NCBI GenBank assembly: GCA_020137815.1
Contig: CM035351.1
Span: forward strand, 742,065 to 806,064
Direction of reading: 5' to 3'
Source: Hormiphora californensis
Lineage: Eukaryota > Ctenophora > Tentaculata > Cydippida > Pleurobrachiidae
DNA: 64,000 bases
Positions 50,901-61,224 of this stretch are shown piece by piece. A program made the position numbers and the translations under genes. Below the pieces are notes generated by a model. That model searched no databases. It was not told where the DNA came from and saw only the letters and a list, made by a program, of their open reading frames with translations. Each line of letters begins with the position of its first letter. The stretch's first letter is position 1.

Positions 50901-52804
50901 CAGAGAGGGGGCAGTCCGGGTCCTGGGGGCGTCAGTTAGCAGCGATAATATTGAGAAGGTCACAGAGAACCTTCTGGCACTGATATCATCTCCAGACAGG
51001 TGGGAACATGAATCACAATGATTCCTACTACATTGATTGGCTTAGAGGTTTTACTCCGTTCGCTACGGCTAAATGAGATAATTTATCCTTTATTCCCAGT
51101 TCGTGTGAATTGAAGGGTCTGTGTGGGGAAATACTGGTCCCTGATTGGCTGATAACCAGTCACGTGACCTAAATAACGAGTTCTGATTGGTTGTTTACCC
51201 CTAACCTTTATTCCCAGTTCGTGTGAATTGAAGGGTCTGTGTGGGGACGTGTTGGTTGAGGGTGGTCAGAGTTGTGCTCCCTCGGCCCACTGGTACGTGA
51301 CAATGCTCCTCAAGATCCTGGACCTCTCCTCAGGACCTGAGTCTACTGAGAAAATAATTAACACGTGAGTGATGGGAACCAGCTGGTATTTCTCGGAATG
51401 GGACCGGGAATGTTTGGGAGGTGGGAATTTGTGTCCAAATTACAACGTTCCACAGCTTCACATAACAAACCCCTACTACCCCCACTAGGTTGATAGACTA
51501 CTGTAGTAGGACAGATGAAGTTGAAGCTAAGAGGGTAGTCCAGGATGCAGCTACAGCCACCACAGACCCTACATCCCCTAAAGCATGGTTGAGCCTCTGG
51601 GCCCTGGGTCACTATAGCCAGGAGTTCAGCGAGGCAGGGGTATGGGCTGGGCAGATAGAGGCACTATCAGGCAGTCAGAGGAAGTGTTTCCTAAATAGTC
51701 TGCTGCTGATGGTGAACAGAGTTGGGCCCTTGCCAGCGGATATTCTGGGGGTTGTAAAGCCGTATTGTAGTGATCCATGCCCCTTTCTAAGACAACTAGC
51801 TAGAGAGGTGGTAGCGCTGTCCAGTATAGCAGAGATGGAGGGACCCATGCAGGGATCTAGTGACGTAAGTACTGGTACCACTACATCATGTTAACAGTTA
51901 CCACTATAACACCATGTTAATCTTAAATGTTGTCTAATTTTCACACACTTCCGGTAGCTACCTTCATGTCAAATTCATCTCACATTCGCATCGATACAAA
52001 GCTGTATTCCCATTTCAGCCAGTTGGGGAGTTGATGGCACAGTTGGCAGGAAGGACAGACGTTGCAACGAACAACACTGCCCACAAACAACTGCTACAAA
52101 AGTTCAGAAAACGTGTCACAGTCATTTCAGATGGTAATAACACTTGTTGAGTAAGGGGGAACAACAAAATATTAATAATAATAACATGGAGGGCGGTGGA
52201 CCGTTCGACTTCAGGGGCTGGGGAATATACATAATCACATGTGTAAACGCACATACTGACTGTATCTACACAGACACTAACCGTACCGTCGTTGCTGTGT
52301 TTTTGCAAATCAGATGTCTTGTCTTGCCCCCTCCCCGTCTTGCCCCCTCCCCGCCTTGCCACACATCACTACTATCTCTCCCTTTGCAGATGCGTTCTAT
52401 GATCTGGTGCCGGTCGAGGCATCCCCTGCTAAAGTGCTACCAGGCAACACCAACCCCACGACTGGGGGTGGGAACAAGGGGTCAGGAGGGGATCAGGGTA
52501 AGGGGACATCCCAATCTTGGGTCAGTTACCATGAACACATTCCGGAGGAGACGGGCAGCTCGGAGAAACCTGAACCCCCACTGTAAGTAACTGGGTTAAT
52601 TAATTAATTTTATTAGTTGAGGTGCTAATTGGGTTAATTAGTTGGCTACTAATTGGGATAATTAGTTGGCTGCAGTTTTGATTTTGAGCTCATATTTTCA
52701 ACAATTTCAGGTCTCAGCCGGCTTTCCAGACGGTAAGGAAGTGGGGCTCACCCTCTCCCTATAATACTCAACGGACAATTAATCCGGGGGCACCACTTTG
52801 TTGA
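44917..52804 (+). CDS. AP4E1: AP-4 complex epsilon subunit (adaptin), without the C-terminal appendage
   Basis: Exons: 44917-45018, 45097-45168, 45480-45603, 47603-47676, 47863-47984, 49836-49989, 50102-50268, 50438-50613, 50762-50999, 51218-51364, 51489-51864, 52019-52133, 52390-52582 and 52711-52804. The HEAT-like adaptin trunk is clear: KLIYIHMLGYDATFG, GYLVASLLLNAGK, MALTVICQL, EIIRKKAVDVMYQF, FNYHTFPAPWAQIYLLQIL and HWYVTMLLKILDL. AP-4 sorts cargo such as ATG9 at the trans-Golgi. The last exon ends in a stop after about 720 residues, much shorter than the roughly 1100-residue human protein, so the hinge and ear appear missing or lie on unrecognised exons. Several introns carry mobile DNA (45706-47514, 48281-48925, retroelement-like frames at 48926-49650, and 51131-51196), and four junctions are duplicated. 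Confidence 0.9.
45648..45680. repeat. Perfect hairpin CTGCCCACGTGT / ACACGTGGGCAG
   Basis: Two inverted 12-14 bp arms separated by a few bases, in AP4E1 intron 3 just before the large fold-back element. Confidence 0.7.
45706..47514. mobile_element. Fold-back transposon with nested long inverted repeats filling AP4E1 intron 3
   Basis: Outer arms 45735-45972 and 47257-47494 are 238 bp each and differ at only three positions (all near 45925-45945 on the left). The flanking AAGGGAATTTTAGCT-like sequence is also inverted, extending the element to about 45706-47514. Next to the left arm lies a second inverted repeat: 45965-46160 and 46228-46423 are perfect 196-bp complements with a 67-nt loop. A third, short inversion (CTAGGGTGTGCTATTT, 46423-46438 versus 47242-47257) borders the 800-bp core. 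There is no coding capacity. The core has a short tandem repeat (AAAATGTTCATTTTTGAC, about 46730-46790). Confidence 0.95.
48281..48925. mobile_element. Dispersed TIR element, copy 1, in an AP4E1 intron
   Basis: TTTCCCTGCC near the left end is inverted as GGCAGGGAAA at 48880-48889. Left-end (TGCCCGGGTG, then a stem with TTTTTAGCACG and CGTGCTAAAAAGATCA) and right-end (CACCGCATTATGAATACATA) sequences are shared with the copy at 56571-56997. The interior holds the X-box-like array at 48689-48786. Confidence 0.75.
48689..48786. promoter_or_regulatory. Array of five RFX X-box-like motifs at 21-bp spacing
   Basis: 14-bp motifs start at 48689 (GTTGCCATAGCAAC), 48710 (GTTATCATAGCAAC), 48731 (GTTACCATAGCAAC), 48752 (GTTACCATAGCAGC) and 48773 (GTTACCTTAGTAAC). 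The RFX X-box consensus is GTNRCC, a short spacer, then RGYAAC; motifs 1, 3 and 5 fit it fully. The 21-bp spacing is exact. They sit inside a mobile element in an intron. Binding is inferred only. Confidence 0.6.
48926..49835 (-). mobile_element. Degenerate retroelement-like coding fragments in an AP4E1 intron
   Basis: Minus-strand frames at 49195-49524 (EYELFLQWRNQQHRQEQ followed by a Q/R-rich stretch), 49308-49595 and 48897-49148 overlap in different frames and share an RNTSG/GGTPVE repeat. This looks like the N-terminal, gag-like part of an element broken by frame changes. The stretch near 49620-49640 could be a primer-binding region next to a terminal repeat, but I cannot prove an LTR. 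It lies in antisense to AP4E1. Confidence 0.4.
51131..51196. mobile_element. Partial copy of the hAT-type MITE in an AP4E1 intron
   Basis: Contains the central part of the MITE (ACTGGTCCCTGATTGGCTGA through TTCTGATTGGTTGTTTAC) without either terminal repeat. It lies between two copies of the acceptor and first 30-odd bases of exon 10. Confidence 0.8.
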
Positions 52805-53482
52805 CCAGTTGTGTTTGTCATGACCCTTCTCGGTGTGAGGGTCGAGCAATATAACTTGTAGTTGAGAGATAGTTGAATAGTTTTATCGTTTACGTGAGAG
52901 GAATGTGGGAAGAAACTGCAATAAATCGGGCCGGCGTGAGAATACTTGGGAATAGCCCCGCGTTGTCCTTGTAAAGAGAGCTGTATGGCGGCGCCCCATT
53001 TGATTCTCAAAGTGCGCTCAGATGGATGGGGGGGGGTCGCGGCGCCAGACAGGAAGAGAGATAAAGTGTGTGTGTGTATTATACAGTATGTGTGCCTGTG
53101 ATTGATTCATTTCGTTTCTTTGCTGTTTTGATTTTTTTGCAAACCACCCTGTATTTTTCTTCCCCTTACCCCATCCTGTGTTACCCTACAGCGCCCTTAC
53201 CCCATCCTGTGTTACCCTACAGCGCCCTTACCCCATCCTGTGTTACCCTACAGCGCCCTTACCCCATCCTGTGTTACCCAACAGCGCCCTTACCCCATCC
53301 TGTGTTACCCTACCCTCACTAACTTCCCTATGCTAGGGTAGCAAAATACAAGGAAGTAGCATTGCTACCTCCCTGTATTTCCCTACCCTCGCCAACTCCC
53401 CCTACCCTACCTCTTCTATCTCTACTAGTCTCTCCTTACCCCGACTCTGTTACCCCGCCCTGTGTTTCCTGCCTCTCTTCTA

Positions 53483-53566
<84 letters not shown>

Positions 53567-53598
53567 TCTCCCACTCTCTCTCTCTCTATTTAGCAGCA
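52805..53598. repeat. AP4E1-GTF2A2 intergenic region with a 33-bp minisatellite and a CT tract
   Basis: About five copies of CTTACCCCATCCTGTGTTAC followed by CCTACAGCGCC (period about 33 bp) span 53160-53310. A (CT)n tract occupies about 53493-53590 and ends in TTTAGCAG, the acceptor before the GTF2A2 start codon. Each minisatellite unit itself contains a CCTACAG acceptor-like motif. Confidence 0.75.
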
Positions 53599-56377
53599 AT
53601 GACCGTGTGGCAGTTTTACAGAAACACAACACTGGGTCAGTGTCTGGAGGATTCTCTTGACGAGATGATACAGGTAATTAAAAAGGACGGGGTCACATGT
53701 GGGCATCAGGCCTCGCCCCAAGCCGCAAGCGGTCCACAACACGCACCACGCGGATTCCCGAATCGCAAATTTAACCGAGAAATTTTTCCCGAATCGCAAA
53801 TTTAACCGAGAAATTTTTCCCGAATCGCAAATTTAACCGAGAAAATTTTACCAAATTGTAAATTTAACCGAGAAAATTTTCACGAATCGTAAATTTAACT
53901 CAGAAAGTTTTCCCAAATCGCAAATTTAACCGAGAACATTTTTCCAAATCGTAAATTTAACCGAAAATTTTTTCCTAATCGTAAATTTAACCGAGAAATT
54001 TTTCCAAATCGTAAATTTAACCGAGAACATTTTTCCAAATCGTAAATTTAACCGAGAAAATTTTCACGAATCGTAAATGTATCCTTAAAATTTTGCCGAA
54101 TCGCAAATTCAACCGAAAAAATTTTGCCGAATTGCAAATTTAACCGAGAAAATTTTCCTGAATCGCAAATTTAACCGAGAAAATTTTCACGAATCGCAAA
54201 CTTAACCGATAAAAATTTTGCCGAATCGCAAATTTTACTGAGAAAATTTTCACGAATAGCAAATGAATCCCATAAATTTTCCTGAATCGCAAACTTAACC
54301 GAAAAATTTTTGCCGAATCGCAAATTTTTACCGAGAAAATTTTCACGAATTGCAAACTTAAGCGAGAAATTTTTCACGATGACGAATCGCAAAATTAACC
54401 GAAAATATTTTCACGAATCGTAAATTTAACTGAGAAAATTTTCACGAATCGCAAAATTAAGCGGGAAAATTTTCCTGACTCGTAAATTTTACCGGGGAAA
54501 AGTTTTACAAATCGCAAATTTAACCGAGAAAATTTTCCCGAATCGCAAAATTAACCGAGAATATTTATTGCTTTACTAGTAGGCCCGTTCGCCCTACGGG
54601 CGAATTTCGGGGAAATGGTAGCTGGATTAGGGAACGCTGACATCACCTGCACCATCCGTTCCTAGCCTATCTCTCACTTTCTCCCTACCCATGTATTTCT
54701 ATATTCGACTGGAGTAATCACCCTTGGGCGACGTTGGGTAAAGCTATCCGTAGTCGTTGATTGGCTCGCTTCAACACGTTGGCGTAATCTGTCATATTCT
54801 CTAGTCTCTCTGACAGCAGCAGATCTTCTGGACCCATATAACCGTTGCCGAATAGCGCTTCGGGTGGAAGAGCTAGACATCAGGACAGAAGTAAAAGAAT
54901 GCACGTGCAGAATTGAATTTCCCCTTGGTACCCAACTGCAACCGGGAGAGAGATCTCCAGGTCCCTCTAATAATTGCACGTGCAAGTGTAGTTGCTAGGT
55001 GATCTCTGTCACACAATTTGCTTAGTAAGTAGTATGATTCCTTCTTCATAGTCAGGACCACCGAGAAATAGTACCAAATTACTGTTTTGCAGATCTTCTC
55101 ACATGTTTAAACGGCTCTAATTATATAACTACAAAAGATAGAAACTATTCCAAAGTTGAGACTGCAAATTTCAAGATGATCCAAGCACTCCTTCCGTGGG
55201 CACGACCGTGCACCAATAGTGGTCCTGACTATCAGAGCCAACCCTTTTCAGAACCTCCTCTAATTGATATCTCTCCCTCTGTTTCAGAACCTCCTCTAAT
55301 TGATATCTCTCCCTCTGTTTCAGAACCTCCTCTAATTGATATCTCTCCCTCTGTTTCAGAACCAGCAGATAACTCCGACAGCTAAGCAGCAGGTTCTATT
55401 GCAGTTCGATAAGGCCATCAGTACTACTCTCTCACAGCGGGTTAAAAACAAAGTAACATTCAAGGTACATAACCAGGAACCGACCGAATCAGGAAATACT
55501 GGTCCCTGATTGGCTGATAACCAGTAACGTGACCTAAATAACGAGTTCTGATTGGTTGTTTACTTGTTTCGGTCGGTTCCTATACATAACACTGCCTCAA
55601 TGTTACTAGTCACTGCCGAACTAGTTAACACACTAGTTCGGACGCTAAGGTCCTGCAGATACAACGTCTGTGTTGGTCGAATTGATTGAATTGGTTATTC
55701 CAAATTCCAATTGATATATATATATGCAATATGCATTCCTCCCAATTACTACACAACTCAACATCTCCTGCCCAGGGCTGTATCAAGGTTGTCTAACTGA
55801 TCTATATCTCCTCCATGCAGGGTTGTATCAAGATGTACCCTCCCCTTGTCGAGTAATGTTATCCCCATTCCCTCCCAGGGCTGTATCAAGGTTGTCTAAT
55901 TGATCTATATCTCCTTCCCAGGGTTGTATCAAGATGTACCGGTACTGCGACAATGTTTGGACCTTCCTGATGACCAACACAGAGTTCAGGGATGCTAATG
56001 ACGGGTTCAGGGCTGACAGTGTCAAAATAGTAGCATGTGATGGAAGTGAGTTAATAATCAGGGGGGGGGGGAGAAGGGGAGAAGGGGAGGGCTGACAGTG
56101 TCAAAATAGTTTGATTTATAACGGGGGGGGGGGGGGGGTATTATACTGGGAGTGGGTCTACTCTTGGGGGAGGGGTATTACCCTCCTTTTTGGTTTAAGT
56201 GGTCCTGTACATACCAGGAACCGACCTAATCAGGAAATACTGGTTAGTGGTTCCTGATTGGCTGATAACCAGTCACGTGACCTAAATAACGAGTTCTGAT
56301 TGGTTGTTTACTTGTTTCAGTGGTCCTGTACCTAACCCTCATCCTCTTTTTCAGCTAAGCCACCGGGAGAGAAGTGA
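53599..56377 (+). CDS. GTF2A2: Transcription initiation factor IIA gamma subunit
   Basis: Exons: 53599-53673, 55360-55464, 55922-56045 and 56355-56377, all with GT-AG ends. The protein is about 108 residues, full length for TFIIA-gamma. It reads [24 protein letters not shown]-like at the N-terminus (four-helix part), then [17 protein letters not shown] and [13 protein letters not shown], then the beta-barrel part [16 protein letters not shown] and VKIVACDG, and ends PPGEK. With TFIIA-alpha/beta it stabilises TBP on promoter DNA. Intron 1 (1.7 kb) contains an AT-rich tandem array. Introns 2 and 3 each carry MITE copies or duplicated junctions. A possible polyadenylation signal AATAAA lies near 56476. 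Confidence 0.96.
53759..54560. repeat. 31-34-bp tandem array in GTF2A2 intron 1
   Basis: About 25 degenerate copies of a unit like CGAATCGCAAATTTAACCG followed by AGAAAATTTTCC. The unit is clearly related to the array inside the element at 61761-63437 (GAATCGCAATTTCTTACCGA then GAAAATTTTC). Individual units vary in CGCAAA versus CGTAAA. Confidence 0.9.
55474..55582. mobile_element. hAT-type MITE, 109 bp, TSD TACATAAC
   Basis: Starts CAGGAACCGACCGAA and ends with the inverse (last base A instead of G). Flanked by TACATAAC on both sides (55466-55473 and 55583-55590). It lies in GTF2A2 intron 2, 10 bp after the exon. Confidence 0.85.
56215..56328. mobile_element. Diverged copy of the hAT-type MITE in GTF2A2 intron 3
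   Basis: The left end CAGGAACCGACCTAATCAGG and core match the family. The right end reads CAGTGGTCCTG rather than CGGTCGGTTCCTG. A short internal insertion (TTAGTGG) follows 'aatactgg'. No exact target duplication is seen. Confidence 0.75.
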
Positions 56378-56570
56378 AGTATCTCAAACAAGTGGGTACA
56401 AGTGGATATAAGACGCCGTGGACAAAACCATGGAATGGGACAGAGACTGTGAACTGTAATATGATGCTGTATAAACAATAAATCGAGACCCTGTTATTGA
56501 GGTTCACAGACACTGAGTCAGATCGAGTGTGTGGAGATGTCAGTTTGAGGGTGTTGTGTGACTATTATTA

Positions 56571-56997
56571 TTTTTTTCCCTGCCCGGGTGGATGCCCGAA
56601 GGGCATCCACCCGGATGATCGTTTTAGCACGTGTGCTAAAAAGATCATAAAGGGTTTAGAAATCTCGGATTTGAAATAGTAACTCGAGCGTGGTCAAAAT
56701 CGCGTGTGTCACGGTAGCAGCATAGTAACTGCTCCTTCATAAAATCAAATAACTGTTTTGATGAAATATGATGTCAGGACGCTTATTTTTCAAAGCTGTG
56801 CGCGGCGCTCACAACACTGTTGCTGAAGGGGTGAGGGTAGAGTAAAACAGCTGTGTAACTGCATATACATACAGGACGCATGCATCTCACATTGTGACCA
56901 AGCCTTGATATTGTGATACTGATAGTGTGATACTGATCCTGTCGACGGAGGGCAGGGAAACACCGCATTATGAATACATAATGCAATAATTCTTGTT
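56571..56997. mobile_element. Dispersed TIR element, copy 2
   Basis: Shares both ends with 48281-48925: TTTCCCTGCCCGGGTG on the left and GGCAGGGAAACACCGC plus the following 30 bp on the right. Here the left stem is extended by an extra hairpin (GGATGCCC against GGGCATCC). The interior lacks the X-box array. Confidence 0.7.
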
Positions 56998-57117
56998 CGA
57001 AGGAGAAAATTGTATCGAGAGACCCTGTTATTGAGGTTCACAGACACTGTTGATTCAGGTTGAGTGTGTGGAGATGAACTGTCAGTTTGTTTGTGGGTGG
57101 GTGTGTGACTATTAGGG

Positions 57118-57262
57118 ACCAGTTACAAAATTTGAAACTGATGTCAGTTTCAATTTTGCAACTATACCAAACACAAAATTTGAAACTGATGTCAGTTTCA
57201 ATTTTGCAACTAGACCAGTTACAAAATTTGAAACTGATGTCAGTTTCAATTTTGTAACTGGA
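57118..57262. repeat. Three tandem palindromic units
   Basis: Each unit contains AAAATTTGAAACTG ATGT CAGTTTCAATTTT, an inverted repeat with 12-13 bp arms. Units are about 50-57 bp apart, joined by TGCAACTA-type spacers. Confidence 0.8.
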
Positions 57263-57477
57263 GCGAAATTGTTTGTTCGAAGGAGAAAGAAAGACTTGAA
57301 TAAATTCACGTTAAATTAAGTTATACCCAGTTTAAAACACCGCCTTTAACAACTTTGTCTCGGGGGAAGACAGTGTGTGGGACATATCACATCAGTTGCA
57401 AGGGAGCCCTTCACGGGGTAACAGTGTTAACTAACAGTGTTACTAACACATACATATCACATCACAGTGTTAGTAGA

Positions 57478-57718
57478 TTACTGTTCATTCTGGTATCTCG
57501 TCCTCTCTCCATTCTATCTGCAGTACTGGTGCTCCTGTCCTCATTGTTCATTCTGGCATCTCGTCCTCTCTCCATTCTATCTGTACTGGTGCTCCTGTCC
57601 TCACTGTTCATTCTGGCATCTCGTCCTCTCTCCATTCTATCTGTACTGGTGCTCCTGTCCTCACTGTTCATTCTGGCATCTCGTCCTCTCTCCATTCTAT
57701 CTGTACTGGTGCTCCAAT
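57478..57718. repeat. Four tandem copies of about 60 bp that include the end of the Gfo/Idh-type coding sequence
   Basis: The unit CTCGTCCTCTCTCCATTCTA then CTGTACTGGTGCTCC recurs four times. The rightmost copy encodes the last codons and stop of the minus-strand oxidoreductase (57668 onward). The other three lie just past the stop, so the gene's 3' end has been tandemly multiplied. Confidence 0.85.
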
Positions 57719-58795
57719 CCTCACAGACTCTTTACATGCAGCCACTACCTTAGCCACAGCAAGGGTCTCTGTCCCAGTCACCCCAACCTCCTTCACTCCC
57801 CTGACCACCCCTGCAAAGTGCTCCAATTGACGGGTAAACGCAGCATCATAATGTGATGGGAAGGAGTAGTGGAGGGGAGATGTCCTACTGCCCATAGCAT
57901 CGTGTATAGTGAGGTTGTTGGGTCTGTTGTGTCCACATTGCACCATCCCACCAGGCCCAAATACCTCCAATCTCTGATCGTACCCATAACTGCAGTATCG
58001 ATCCAGTTCAATTGTCCCCACACCCCCTCCTGACCTCCACTTTAGCACAATTAACACACTATCCAGGTCGTTATGGGCAGCAAACTCAGGGATATGGGCT
58101 GTACCCGTCACATACACCTCTCTAGGTACATCACCCACCACCCAGCACTGCAGGTCGATGTCATGGACAGCAAAGTCATCAAATACCCCACCGGAAGGCC
58201 CAATGTAGGATAGGGGTATGAGGGGACTGTCTCTACTGACAGACCGGATGGAGTGAACTGGACCCACCTGGCCTGCCCGAACCTGCCTCTGGATGGTAGC
58301 GTAGGAAGGGTCAAATCTGCGGTTGAAGGCACAAAACAAGGGTAGTTTTAGTTCGGCTGCCAGGGTATAACACTCCTTTGTTTTGTTCATATCACGTGAT
58401 ATTGGTTTCTCACAGAAGACAGCTTTACCAGCTCTGAGGGACTGTGTTATAAGATGAACATGAGAGTCAGTACTGGTCGCTATGACAACCCCCTCCACAA
58501 CATCATCCCCTAGACACTCACCCACATCCACTGTCACACGGACTGATCCAGGGATACCATACCGTGCCCTGATATCGTCAGGGCTCTGTCGGGGGGATAG
58601 GACAACATGAGTTAGACGGAGTGTCGGTATTGCCATGATCTTCCTCAGATACATGACTCCTATCCGACCCAGGCCAATGAGAGCCACTGGGACAGGAGGG
58701 CTGCTGGAGGGTGGAGCAGCAGGGGTTGTTGGGCTGGCGTGGTATGGGGAGATTGGGCTCTTGTATTGTATTGTTGCCATGGCTATATAAAACAC
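57668..58795 (-). CDS. Gfo/Idh/MocA family oxidoreductase, inositol 2-dehydrogenase-like
   Basis: A 375-codon single exon on the minus strand. MATIQY five codons downstream of the first ATG is an equally good start. The N-terminal Rossmann motif is ALIGLGRIGVMYL. GVVIATSTDSHV follows, then the family hallmark EKPIS (Lys of the catalytic EKP motif). In the C-terminal domain AFNRRFDPSY, GGVFDDFAVHDIDL (catalytic His) and DRYCSYGYDQR resemble bacterial-type myo-inositol 2-dehydrogenases. It would oxidise a cyclitol or sugar with NAD(P). An N-terminal P/S/T-rich stretch (about residues 10-30) is an extra. The intron-less form is unusual beside its intron-rich neighbours, and the 3' end is tandemly multiplied. 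Confidence 0.85.
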   Translation of the reverse strand: MFYIAMATIQYKSPISPYHASPTTPAAPPSSSPPVPVALIGLGRIGVMYLRKIMAIPTLRLTHVVLSPRQSPDDIRARYGIPGSVRVTVDVGECLGDDVVEGVVIATSTDSHVHLITQSLRAGKAVFCEKPISRDMNKTKECYTLAAELKLPLFCAFNRRFDPSYATIQRQVRAGQVGPVHSIRSVSRDSPLIPLSYIGPSGGVFDDFAVHDIDLQCWVVGDVPREVYVTGTAHIPEFAAHNDLDSVLIVLKWRSGGGVGTIELDRYCSYGYDQRLEVFGPGGMVQCGHNRPNNLTIHDAMGSRTSPLHYSFPSHYDAAFTRQLEHFAGVVRGVKEVGVTGTETLAVAKVVAACKESVRIGAPVQIEWREDEMPE

Positions 58796-59303
58796 GTGGT
58801 TTTAGGTTGGTAGGGCCGGGGGAGTATCTGGTGTTTGGGGTCAGGCAGGTAAACAGAACAGATCAGTAGCCGTTCTGCGAGCAGTGGGTTGAGTTCAGGG
58901 GTTGAGTTCAAAATATATCAGGCTTGCCATTCTTTCGTTGCGAAGCATCGTGCGGTTTTGCGAATAAGAACCGGCGTATTGGTAGTGTAAGTGAATGGCA
59001 AACCTGATAGTTTTAATTGGAAACAAAGATCTGAAAGATGGAACCAAATATAATCCTCGCACAACAATGATTACAGATCAGATTTTAACGAAAGAGAAAG
59101 AGATCTTAAAATGATCTAATCATGCACATTACTGACATCACTCATCATCTTGAACACATTTTATCCACAACAACAATTCCCAAATGACGGCTCAGTAGAC
59201 AGATGAGAGTATTATATTGAGAGATTCAGCAGCTGATAACTAAGGTTAACACTTGTTAACACACCCCTTACTCAACATGAGGTTAACACACACTACTCTC
59301 CCC
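58796..59303. other. Intergenic region between dymeclin and the oxidoreductase
   Basis: Lies upstream of the minus-strand oxidoreductase and downstream of dymeclin. It contains a weak inverted pair (ATATATCAGGCTTGCCAT near 58914 and ATGGCAAACCTGATAGTTTT near 58995). No exon is supported. Confidence 0.4.
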
Positions 59304-61086
59304 TCATCTTAGGGTGATTCTAGAAGTGTCCCAATACAGAGAACTCTCGGAGAATATCAAAGTCCAGATATAGGGCACAAAGAACTCGTTTGATTCCGAT
59401 TCTTCGATGTACTCAAACTTTAACACTGGTGTCATCTGAAAGGACGTGATATTATTCGGTATAGAATTGAAGCTGAGCAGGGAAAGGGGTTTCAATCTAT
59501 GCTTGTATCTTTGAGGAGGTAGTAATCAGGAACCGCCCGAATCAGGAAATACTGGTCCCTGATTGGCTGATAACCAGTCACGTGACCTAAATAACGAGTT
59601 CTGATTGGTTGTTTACTTGTTTTGGTCGGTTCCTGGTAGTAATTATTACCTGAAGTCTGTCGGAGGGCCACTGTCGGGCAAGTTCCTCAATAACTTCCTG
59701 GACCCCAGTCACACTGACACCCTCTTGTTCGGTCTTCAGCTCCAATCTCTCTGTCAGACAAGCCAACACCTAAACAATTCAAACTGATGAAACAATTCAA
59801 ATCACCAGGAGCACTGGCCAATAAAAAATAAAGACAGTGAAATATTGGGGAACTGGCCAATAAAAACTAAAGGCAGAGAAGTATTGGGGAACTGGCCAAT
59901 CAGAAGACAGAGAACTGCGTACCGTTTCAATATTGGTCACGTGTTCTGAGAGGGTTGGGTGTGTCCTGAATCGGGTAAAGACCTCTCTCTTGTGCAGCAT
60001 CTCATAGATTAGGGCTGTATTGTTCTTCCCACTGTAACACAGGGTGCAGTTGAATACCTCCAGGAAAATACGAATCACGTCCTCAAGGGTCGATAGTTCT
60101 GCTGCCTGGGAGTTGGGAGGGTGTTACCATGTCCATGAGTGGTTCTAATGTGTGGAAACACACTCAATTTTATGGTACAAAGTTTATCTACAAAAACCTA
60201 AACACACAAGATATAACTCATGTGATATCACTTTCTAACCTGGACTTCAGTCACCTCCTCGGTCCCCTCACACGCAGAACTTAGTTTACCATATTTCTTA
60301 ACAAAGTTACAAAACAGATTCACCAGCTTCTCAGCAACGTAGGGGTGGAAAGAGTGGAATTTGGAGGAGAGATTAGCAAGGGCAGCCAGACAGTTCGTGT
60401 GCAGATACCTGGGAGAGAGAGAGAGAGGTAATGGGAGGGTTCATAATCTGCCCGGTTACAGCGAGATACATGAGTTTGAAACACATTTGTTTCTTGTGAC
60501 CCCTACACATAGTGACAGCTCCTACCTGTCTCTGAGTTTGGTCATGTTCGCCTGAATGGTTCGGAGGATTATCAAAATGAGGAGTCCCCCGGCAGATATA
60601 TCAGTTAGAACACGCTCCTTGTACCATGGGACAGAGGGGAGGATCTGGGGGGATGTTGATTAGCCACCTTGTATTACATTTGAATCAAAATCAAATTGAA
60701 TTAGAATGCAAGCATCTTGGAAAATGATTTGGGATCATTTCTCGTCTCTCCTACCATTGCGCGCACAACGTCATAACACTATCTCACAACTGTGTCGCGG
60801 CGCGTTACTGCAAGTACAACAGCTGTGTGACACACTTGAGACAACACACTGACTCGGTGATAACAACATGTCAAACTCTAAACCTGTCAAACCATCCCTG
60901 ATGTACCTGATCGTGCACATAGGAGCTAAAAGCGTCGTCGTGAGTTAGAATTAGGAGCAGGATTAGGACCATATAGAGATGGTGTGTGCTGTGACAGTCA
61001 GCATTGTATAACACTCGTAACAGAGGTAGTAGCAACTGTTCTGTGTCAGTCCGGGAGAGGATGTAGGTTCGTGCGTTAGGGTTGCC
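59304..61086 (-). CDS. DYM: Dymeclin (3' half; gene runs off the window)
   Basis: Minus-strand exons: 60907-61086, 60526-60644, 60240-60408, 59923-60105, 59650-59769 and 59304-59435. Conserved blocks: [80 protein letters not shown] and the C-terminal [13 protein letters not shown]. These correspond to about residues 390 to the end of human dymeclin, a peripheral Golgi protein required for Golgi organisation and secretion. The N-terminal exons are not in the 2.9 kb upstream and must lie beyond 64000, or are missing. A hAT-type MITE lies in the intron at 59527-59635. Confidence 0.93.
59527..59635. mobile_element. hAT-type MITE, 109 bp, TSD GTAGTAAT
   Basis: CAGGAACCGCCCGAATCAGG to GGTCGGTTCCTG, flanked by GTAGTAAT at 59519-59526 and 59636-59643. 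It is in a dymeclin intron. Confidence 0.9.
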
Positions 61087-61224
61087 CTGCAAGAGAGAAG
61101 GGGATGTAGGTTCGTGCGTTAGGGTTGCCCTGCAAGAGAGATGGAGGGTGGGGGTTTAGGAGGGATATCCTACATAGGGCGAGATGGGGCCGGGGTTATT
61201 ATAGGGATGAGGGGTTGCACGCTC

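Noticed and set aside
53362-53805. Ser/Leu-rich protein frames in CT tracts (also near 17850, 25800 and 63530)
   Set aside because: Translation of dinucleotide microsatellites; no independent coding evidence.
57355-57856. Hydrophobic plus-strand frames over the 60-bp repeats
   Set aside because: Antisense readings of the oxidoreductase 3' repeat.
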